A stretch of 64,000 nucleotides of DNA from Mycobacterium asiaticum (GTDB lineage Bacteria; Actinomycetota; Actinomycetes; Mycobacteriales; Mycobacteriaceae): contig NZ_LZLQ01000124.1 of assembly GCF_001673315.1 (NCBI RefSeq), positions 186,001 to 250,000 on the forward strand, in the 5' to 3' direction. The notes beneath the pieces were generated by a model, which saw nothing but the letters and a program-made list of their open reading frames with translations, was not told where the DNA came from and did no database searches. Below are positions 59,154 through 64,000 of the stretch, piece by piece (positions within the stretch are counted from its first letter, which is position 1; each line of letters opens with the position of its first letter). A program made the translations under genes and the position numbers.

Positions 59154-60389
59154 ATGAGCACGCCGACGATGGACGAAGCCGCCCGGGTACTGGCCGACCC
59201 CCGAGCCTTCACCGATGAGCGCAGGCTGCACGCCGCGCTAGCCCATCTGCGCGCCAACGCCCCGGTGTCGTGGGTGGACGTACCGCACTACCGCCCGTTC
59301 TGGGCGATCACCAAGCATGCCGACGTGATGGCCATCGAGCGGGAGAACATGGTGTTCACCAACTGGCCGCGACCGGTGCTGACCACCCTCGAAGGTGACG
59401 AACAGGCGGCGGCGCTGGGCGTACGCACACTGATTCATCTGGACGACCCGCAGCACCGGGTGGTCCGTGCCATCGGCTCGGACTGGTTCCGTCCCAAGGC
59501 AATGCGCGCCATGAAGCTACGGATCGACGAGTTGGCCAAGATCTATGTCGACAAGATGGTGGAGGTGGGGCCGGCCTGCGACTTCGTCCAGCAGGTCGCG
59601 GTGAATTTCCCGCTCTACGTCATCATGTCCTTGCTCGGCGTCCCCGAGGTCGACTTCCCGCGGATGCTGCGGTGGACGCAAGAGTTGTTCGGCAGCGACG
59701 ACAGCGAATTCAAGCGCGGTGGCACCACCGAGGAGCAGTTGGCGTCGCTGCTGGAGATGTTCGCTTACTTCAACGAGTTGACCGCGTCGCGGCGCGAACA
59801 TCCGACCGAAGATCTCGCGTCGGCGATCGCCAACGCCCGCATCGACGGCGAGCCGTTGTCGGACATCGACACCGTGTCCTACTACCTGATTGTCGCGACC
59901 GCCGGCCACGACACCACCAGTGCGACCATCGCCGGCGGTTTACAGGCGCTCATCGAGAATCCAGAGCAGCTGCAGTGGCTGCGCGACAACCCCGACCGGA
60001 TGCCGCAGGCCACCGAGGAGATGATCCGCTGGGTGACACCGGTGAAACAGTTCATGCGTACCGCCGCCAAAGACGTCGAGGTACGCGGGATACCCATCGC
60101 CGCAGGCGAATCGGTGCTGTTGTCATACGTGTCGGCCAATCGAGACGAGGATATCTTCGACGACCCGTTCCGCTTCGACGTCGGGCGCGACCCCAACAAG
60201 CATGTGGCCTTCGGGTATGGGGTGCACTTCTGCATGGGCGCGGCGCTGGCCCGCATGGAAGTCGCCAGCTTCTTCACCGAATTGCTACCCAGACTGAAAT
60301 ACATTGCCTTGGACGGTGATCCGGAATTCGTAGCCACGACCTTCGTCGGTGGCCTCAAGCACCTGCCGGTTCGTTACTCGTTGACATGA
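59154..60389 (+). CDS. cytochrome P450
   Basis: A 411-residue P450 with the I-helix AGHDTTSATIAGG, K-helix EEMIR, and haem loop FGYGVHFCMGAALARME with Cys360 as the iron ligand. It resembles steroid- and terpene-active mycobacterial P450s such as the CYP125/CYP142/CYP124 group in its general layout, but the subfamily is not certain. It is distinct from the P450 at 46287. No ferredoxin is encoded beside it. An SDR gene follows, which may oxidise the alcohol product. Confidence 0.94.
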   Translation: MSTPTMDEAARVLADPRAFTDERRLHAALAHLRANAPVSWVDVPHYRPFWAITKHADVMAIERENMVFTNWPRPVLTTLEGDEQAAALGVRTLIHLDDPQHRVVRAIGSDWFRPKAMRAMKLRIDELAKIYVDKMVEVGPACDFVQQVAVNFPLYVIMSLLGVPEVDFPRMLRWTQELFGSDDSEFKRGGTTEEQLASLLEMFAYFNELTASRREHPTEDLASAIANARIDGEPLSDIDTVSYYLIVATAGHDTTSATIAGGLQALIENPEQLQWLRDNPDRMPQATEEMIRWVTPVKQFMRTAAKDVEVRGIPIAAGESVLLSYVSANRDEDIFDDPFRFDVGRDPNKHVAFGYGVHFCMGAALARMEVASFFTELLPRLKYIALDGDPEFVATTFVGGLKHLPVRYSLT

Positions 60390-60421
60390 GTTTAAGCTGT
60401 CCCTAGCCCACGGTCAGTCAG

Positions 60422-60451
60422 TGTCAAAGGATGCCATGTCAAAGGATGCCA
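60422..60451 (+). repeat. 15-bp tandem duplication containing a ribosome binding site
   Basis: TGTCAAAGGATGCCA is exactly repeated at 60422-60436 and 60437-60451, just before the SDR ATG at 60456. Each copy contains AAAGGAT, so the ribosome binding site is doubled, and each also contains an ATG. Confidence 0.85.
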
Positions 60452-60455
60452 TCGC

Positions 60456-61286
60456 ATGACGCGCAGGACGATTGTCATCACTGGTGCCAGTGACGGCATC
60501 GGCGCCGCAGCAGCCGGGCAGCTGAGCCGGAGCGGCGCGAACGTCGTGGTGGTCGGTCGCTCCCAAAGCAAGACCATCGCGGTGGCCAACCAACTGGGTG
60601 CCGACTATTTCGTGGCCGATTTTGCCGATCTTTCGCAGGTGCGGGCGCTGGCGGACAAAATCAAGTCCGAGTACTCGCGCATCGACGTGCTCGCCAACAA
60701 CGCGGGCGGCATGTGCAAAGACCCCGTGCTGACGGTCGACGGCCTGGAAAAGACCTACCAGGTCAACTACCTGGCGCCGTTTCTGCTCACCACGCAGTTG
60801 ATGGACGTGCTTGTCGAATCCCGGGCCACCGTTCTCAACACCACCAGCAACTCCCAGAAGCTGCTGCCCCGGGTCACCGTCGACGCTCTGGAGCGCACCG
60901 AAGGGCGACGGCCCAGCATTGCCTATGCCTACACCAAACTGGCAATCATTCTGTTCACCAGGGAATTACACCGCCGATACCACGGCAGCGGCATCGCGAC
61001 GGCAACCTTTCATCCGGGCTACGTCAACTCCAACTTCGGTGAGGCCTCGGGTTCGCGCTTCCTGCTCTTCATGAAGAACAACGTGCCGCTGACCGCCCGG
61101 TTCACCGCGACGGCGCAGCAGGGTGCCGAACAACTGGTCTGGCTTGCTTCGAGCACCCCCGGCACCGACTGGCGGCCGGGGGAGTATTACGCCAAACACA
61201 AAGTGGCCAAAGCAAATCGCGCTGCCTACAATTCGCGGCTGGCCGCCCAGCTCTGGGAACGTACGGAGGCCAGGGTAAGGCCCTAA
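60456..61286 (+). CDS. short-chain dehydrogenase/reductase
   Basis: A 276-residue SDR of the retinol-dehydrogenase-like type. The cofactor loop is TGASDGIG, NNAGG follows, and the catalytic pair is Tyr-x-x-x-Lys in YAYTK. The Ser position is in NTTSNSQ. It probably oxidises an alcohol made by the P450 before it (66 bp upstream). Its stop overlaps that of the MocR gene by 4 bp. Confidence 0.9.
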   Translation: MTRRTIVITGASDGIGAAAAGQLSRSGANVVVVGRSQSKTIAVANQLGADYFVADFADLSQVRALADKIKSEYSRIDVLANNAGGMCKDPVLTVDGLEKTYQVNYLAPFLLTTQLMDVLVESRATVLNTTSNSQKLLPRVTVDALERTEGRRPSIAYAYTKLAIILFTRELHRRYHGSGIATATFHPGYVNSNFGEASGSRFLLFMKNNVPLTARFTATAQQGAEQLVWLASSTPGTDWRPGEYYAKHKVAKANRAAYNSRLAAQLWERTEARVRP

Positions 61287-62701
61287 CGAGCCAGACCGCC
61301 GTCGCGCAGTACGTCGCACAAGCCGCCGAGTGCGGCGGCGAACTCGTGGTCGGCGGGCGTTCCGAAGTTCACCACGATTCCGTCGCGCTGCGGCGCATCC
61401 GGTGCCGCCAGCGGATGACGTAGGCGCGCAAGGCCGGCCACCGCGACACCGGCCTCGCCGGCACGGCGCAGCACTGTCTGTTCGGCTCCGTCGGGCAGGG
61501 TCAGCAGCAAGTGCAGTCCGGCCGGCACGCCGCTGATGCCGACGTCGAAGTCAGACAGTGCAGCCACCAGCGTCTCGCGCCGCCGCCGGTAGCCGGCGCG
61601 CATCCGCCGAATGTGCCGGTCGTACTGGCCGCTGGTGATGAAGTCTGCCATCGTCAACTGGTCGATCGCATTGACGTAGAACTGTTCACCCCCGGTTGCG
61701 GTAACGACGGCATCGAGCATTTCGGCCGGAAGCACGATCCACCCCATTCGCAAAGCCGGCGAAAGGGTTTTGCTCAGCGAACCGAGATAGATGACCCGAT
61801 CGGGACCCAGACCCTGCAATGCGCCGACGGGTTGCCGGTCGTAACGGAACTCGCCGTCGTAATCGTCCTCGATGACGTAACCACCGGTGCACCGTGCCCA
61901 GTCCAGTACCGCGGTCCGCCGCGACGGGTCCAGGGGCACGCCATGGGGATATTGGTGCGCGGCGGTGATCAGGGCCGCGGGCGTGTCGAGTCCGACGAGG
62001 TCACTGACCCTGGCACCGAGCTCGTCGATGCCGATCGGCACGGTGGCGCCACCCAGCGACGCGATCGCCTCACGGAACAGAAACAAGGAGTCAACTTCGA
62101 CCGCGATCGGACGTGCCGGACCGAACGTCTTGGCCAGCAGTTCGACGCTGTGTCGGGTGCCGGCGCAGATCATGATCGACTCAGCGGAGGTGCGTACTCC
62201 GCGTGCCCGGCCCAGGTATTCGGCGAGCGCCTCGCGCAACTCGGGTCTTCCACGCGAGTCACCCAGGCGCAGTGCCGCATTCGGCGCCGACGTGAGGGCG
62301 CGCCGCGCCGAGGCCAACCACTGGCTGCGCGGGAAAGCGGACACGTCCGGCGACCCCGGCAGCAGATTGTGTCGGGGCGTGCCTGGCGCGCCGCGCGGTT
62401 GTACCGCCGGGGCCGGCCTGCCGCCGTCGGCCACCCAAGTGCCTGACCCCTGCCGTGACGCCAGCCAGCCCTCGGCCACCAACTCCGCATACGCTTCGGC
62501 CACGGTATTGCGCGCCAGGCCCAGGTCGGCGGCCAGACTGCGCGCGGGAGGCAGCACCGTACCGACGGCTAACCGGCCGGACCGAACGGCATCGCGCAAC
62601 GCGGTGATCAGCAGCTCACGGACCCCGCGGGCACCAGGGCGGACCACCGGACGCAGGTCCAGATGCAAGTCGCGACCACCAGAATTGGCCCGTGAAGTCA
62701 T
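61283..62701 (-). CDS. MocR/PdxR-type GntR regulator with aminotransferase-like domain
   Basis: A 472-residue fusion. Residues of about 15-85 are a GntR winged helix (PPARSLAADLGLARNTVAEAYAEL). The rest is a class I aminotransferase fold with the PLP lysine in YLGSLSKTLSPALRMGW and IEDDYDGEFRYD. MocR proteins sense PLP or PLP-amino-acid adducts. ATG 62701 gives the standard length; the longer reading to 63073 covers the divergent gene. It is divergent from the carboxymuconolactone decarboxylase-family gene, with 48 bp between, and is probably its regulator. Confidence 0.92.
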   Translation of the reverse strand: MTSRANSGGRDLHLDLRPVVRPGARGVRELLITALRDAVRSGRLAVGTVLPPARSLAADLGLARNTVAEAYAELVAEGWLASRQGSGTWVADGGRPAPAVQPRGAPGTPRHNLLPGSPDVSAFPRSQWLASARRALTSAPNAALRLGDSRGRPELREALAEYLGRARGVRTSAESIMICAGTRHSVELLAKTFGPARPIAVEVDSLFLFREAIASLGGATVPIGIDELGARVSDLVGLDTPAALITAAHQYPHGVPLDPSRRTAVLDWARCTGGYVIEDDYDGEFRYDRQPVGALQGLGPDRVIYLGSLSKTLSPALRMGWIVLPAEMLDAVVTATGGEQFYVNAIDQLTMADFITSGQYDRHIRRMRAGYRRRRETLVAALSDFDVGISGVPAGLHLLLTLPDGAEQTVLRRAGEAGVAVAGLARLRHPLAAPDAPQRDGIVVNFGTPADHEFAAALGGLCDVLRDGGLAR

Positions 62702-62749
62702 GCATTGATTGCACCATGTACGTGGGTATTTCGGCCCTAATATCGGGAT

Positions 62750-63211
62750 ATGACGAAAACACTGGAACGCAACCGCATCAAGATGTACCGGGTGTCGCCC
62801 GAGTTTTACGAGGCGATGGCGGCCATGCAGAACGCGGTTGCCAAGGACATCGACCCGGACCTGGCCGAGCTGATCAAGATCCGCGCCTCGCAGCTGAACC
62901 ATTGCGCTTACTGCATCGACATGCACACTCACGATGCCCGTAAGCGGGGCATGAACGAACAGAAGTTGACACTGCTGCCCGCCTGGGAAGAAGCCGGCGA
63001 TTTCTACACCGAACGGGAACAGGCGGCGCTCGCACTGACCGAAGCGATCACCGAGTTGACCGGCCCCGGTCACGTCTGTGACGAGGTGTACGACCGTGCC
63101 GCAGCTGTGTTCTCTGAGCGGGAACTCGGTCAGGTGATCGCGATGGCGATCGCCATCAACGCGTGGAACCGAATCGGGGTCGCTACCCGGCTATCCCCCC
63201 CGCGACGGTAA
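62750..63211 (+). CDS. carboxymuconolactone decarboxylase/AhpD-like protein
   Basis: A 153-residue all-helical protein with the AhpD core LIKIRASQLNHCAYCIDMHTHDARKRG, where CAYC and His form the CxxCxxxH redox motif. Such proteins act as alkylhydroperoxidases. Pairing with a divergent MocR regulator is common for this family, so induction probably follows PLP status or stress and is separate from the island's TetR control. Confidence 0.9.
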   Translation: MTKTLERNRIKMYRVSPEFYEAMAAMQNAVAKDIDPDLAELIKIRASQLNHCAYCIDMHTHDARKRGMNEQKLTLLPAWEEAGDFYTEREQAALALTEAITELTGPGHVCDEVYDRAAAVFSERELGQVIAMAIAINAWNRIGVATRLSPPRR

Positions 63212-63231
63212 TACTGGGAGCGTTACCGGAA
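63211..63231. promoter_or_regulatory. weak candidate island operator (SDR gene at the right edge)
   Basis: ATACTG and TTACCGG with the same 6-nt spacing as in the site at 46231; overall match to the reference is poor (9 of 21) but 14 of 21 to the 46231 site. CGGTAA (63206-63211) and TTACCG (63223-63228) also form an inverted repeat. It is 54 bp before the SDR start. Confidence 0.35.
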
Positions 63232-63284
63232 GGGGAATCCGTGCTAGGTGTTCATGGAATGGTGGAGTTGATCGGGTCCGCGGC

Positions 63285-64000
63285 ATGAGTCCTGGCACCG
63301 CGCTGGTGACCGGCGGCGCCTCGGGGATCGGAAGGTCAGCCGCGACGCTGCTCCGCGATGCCGGCCACGACGTCGTGGTGTGGGACCTCAACGGCGGTGA
63401 TATCGACTGCGACATCAGCGATCTCGATGCCGTATCGGCGGCGATGGAACAAACTGTCAGCCAGCACGGCGTCCCCACTCGGGTTGTGACGTCTGCCGGC
63501 ATCGGGTCGTCCGGTCTGCTGCTGAAACTGCCGCCCGTCGAGTGGGAACGGGTGCTGGCGGTCAATCTCACCGGCACCTGGTTCACCATCCGCGCGGCCG
63601 CCCAAGCCATGATCGACGCCGAACTGGAGGGCTCGATCGTCGTCGTTTCAAGTATCAGCGGCACCTTGGCGGACCGAGACATGGGCGCGTACTGCGTGTC
63701 GAAGGCCGGCCTGGACATGCTGGTGAAAGTCGCGGCCGTGGAATGGGGCGTCCACGGTATCCGGGTCAACGCCGTCGGGCCTGGTGTCACTCGAACGCCG
63801 ATGTTGCCCGATGCCGAAAAATGGCCCGCCTGGGTCGAGGGTATGTCCAAGCGGACTGCCCTGCGTCGACTGGGCGAACCTGACGACATCGCCGAGGCAA
63901 TCGTGGGTGTACTCGAGATGTCGTGGGTCACCGGGCAAGTGCTGCACGCCGACGGTGGTCTGTCCCTGCACAGCCCGATCGACGCCTACGGGCAGGTCGA
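63285..64000 (+). CDS. short-chain dehydrogenase/reductase, cut by the window end
   Basis: At least 238 residues are visible with no stop. VTGGASGIG is the cofactor loop, VSSISG has the catalytic Ser, and YCVSK has Tyr-x-x-x-Lys; the end WVTGQVLHADGGLSL is the usual FabG-type C-terminus, so only a few residues are probably missing. ATG at 63285 begins directly before the first strand. No clear ribosome binding site is seen. It may be part of the island. Confidence 0.88.
   Translation, partial: MSPGTALVTGGASGIGRSAATLLRDAGHDVVVWDLNGGDIDCDISDLDAVSAAMEQTVSQHGVPTRVVTSAGIGSSGLLLKLPPVEWERVLAVNLTGTWFTIRAAAQAMIDAELEGSIVVVSSISGTLADRDMGAYCVSKAGLDMLVKVAAVEWGVHGIRVNAVGPGVTRTPMLPDAEKWPAWVEGMSKRTALRRLGEPDDIAEAIVGVLEMSWVTGQVLHADGGLSLHSPIDAYGQV

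Noticed and set aside
63191..63931. 246-codon minus-strand frame at the right edge
   Set aside because: The plus strand here encodes a clear SDR with VTGGASGIG and YxxxK; the minus frame is its shadow.
1..64000. CRISPR arrays, insertion sequences, rRNA and riboswitches
   Set aside because: No regularly spaced repeats, transposase genes, rRNA motifs or known riboswitch cores were seen; the short tandem repeats listed are too few and too close for CRISPR.

Overview
The window is from a high-GC actinobacterium, almost certainly a non-tuberculous Mycobacterium (or Mycolicibacterium). The first 17 kb follow the gene order of M. tuberculosis Rv1332-Rv1350: DUF2017, P1 peptidase, rhomboid, murI, metallo-beta-lactamase phosphodiesterase, rph, rdgB, a DUF3817 protein, lprD, irtA, irtB and fabG2. 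Two blocks that M. tuberculosis carries here are absent: mec-cysO-cysM (between the peptidase and the rhomboid) and mbtL-mbtM-mbtN-mbtK (between lprD and irtA). Many genes are joined by ATGA, GTGA or TGATG stop/start overlaps, so translational coupling is the rule.

Region by region. 1-5.9 kb: housekeeping genes ending at a tRNA-Leu(TAG). 5.9-7.7 kb: a three-gene minus-strand cassette, low in GC at its distal end, holding a small WXG/EspC-type type VII secretion partner, a 359-residue WXG-headed protein with a proline-rich linker and a glycine-zipper tail, and a small multi-pass membrane protein. I read it as a secreted membrane-active toxin with its immunity protein. 8.7-13.9 kb: an iron-regulated operon (IdeR box, TetR, irtA, irtB) for carboxymycobactin import. 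15.1-21.4 kb: an acyl-CoA dehydrogenase divergent from a fabG2, thiolase, CoA-transferase, acyl-CoA dehydrogenase and GntR operon, with a strong palindrome in the divergent promoter. 22-63 kb: a large catabolic island.

The island holds five acyl-CoA ligases, six enoyl-CoA hydratase-family proteins, an acyl-CoA dehydrogenase pair, a CoA-transferase, an SCP-x-type thiolase, two amidohydrolase-2 proteins, two hotdog thioesterases, two P450s, a frameshifted Rieske oxygenase, a Baeyer-Villiger-type monooxygenase followed by an alpha/beta hydrolase, two F420/LLM oxidoreductases, three SDRs, an acyl-CoA carboxyltransferase and a DapA-family aldolase/lyase. This set fits oxidative attack on a hydrophobic, probably cyclic compound, CoA activation, ring or chain cleavage and beta-oxidation. 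The substrate cannot be read from sequence.

The clearest new pattern is a 21-bp pseudo-palindrome, with arms close to CTACYGAA and TTACWGTAG. It recurs at ten or eleven intergenic positions from 29.0 to 63.2 kb, always at the head of a catabolic operon or in a divergent promoter, including that of the TetR gene at 30670-31443. This suggests that one autoregulated TetR repressor controls the whole island. The right edge of the window cuts an SDR gene.
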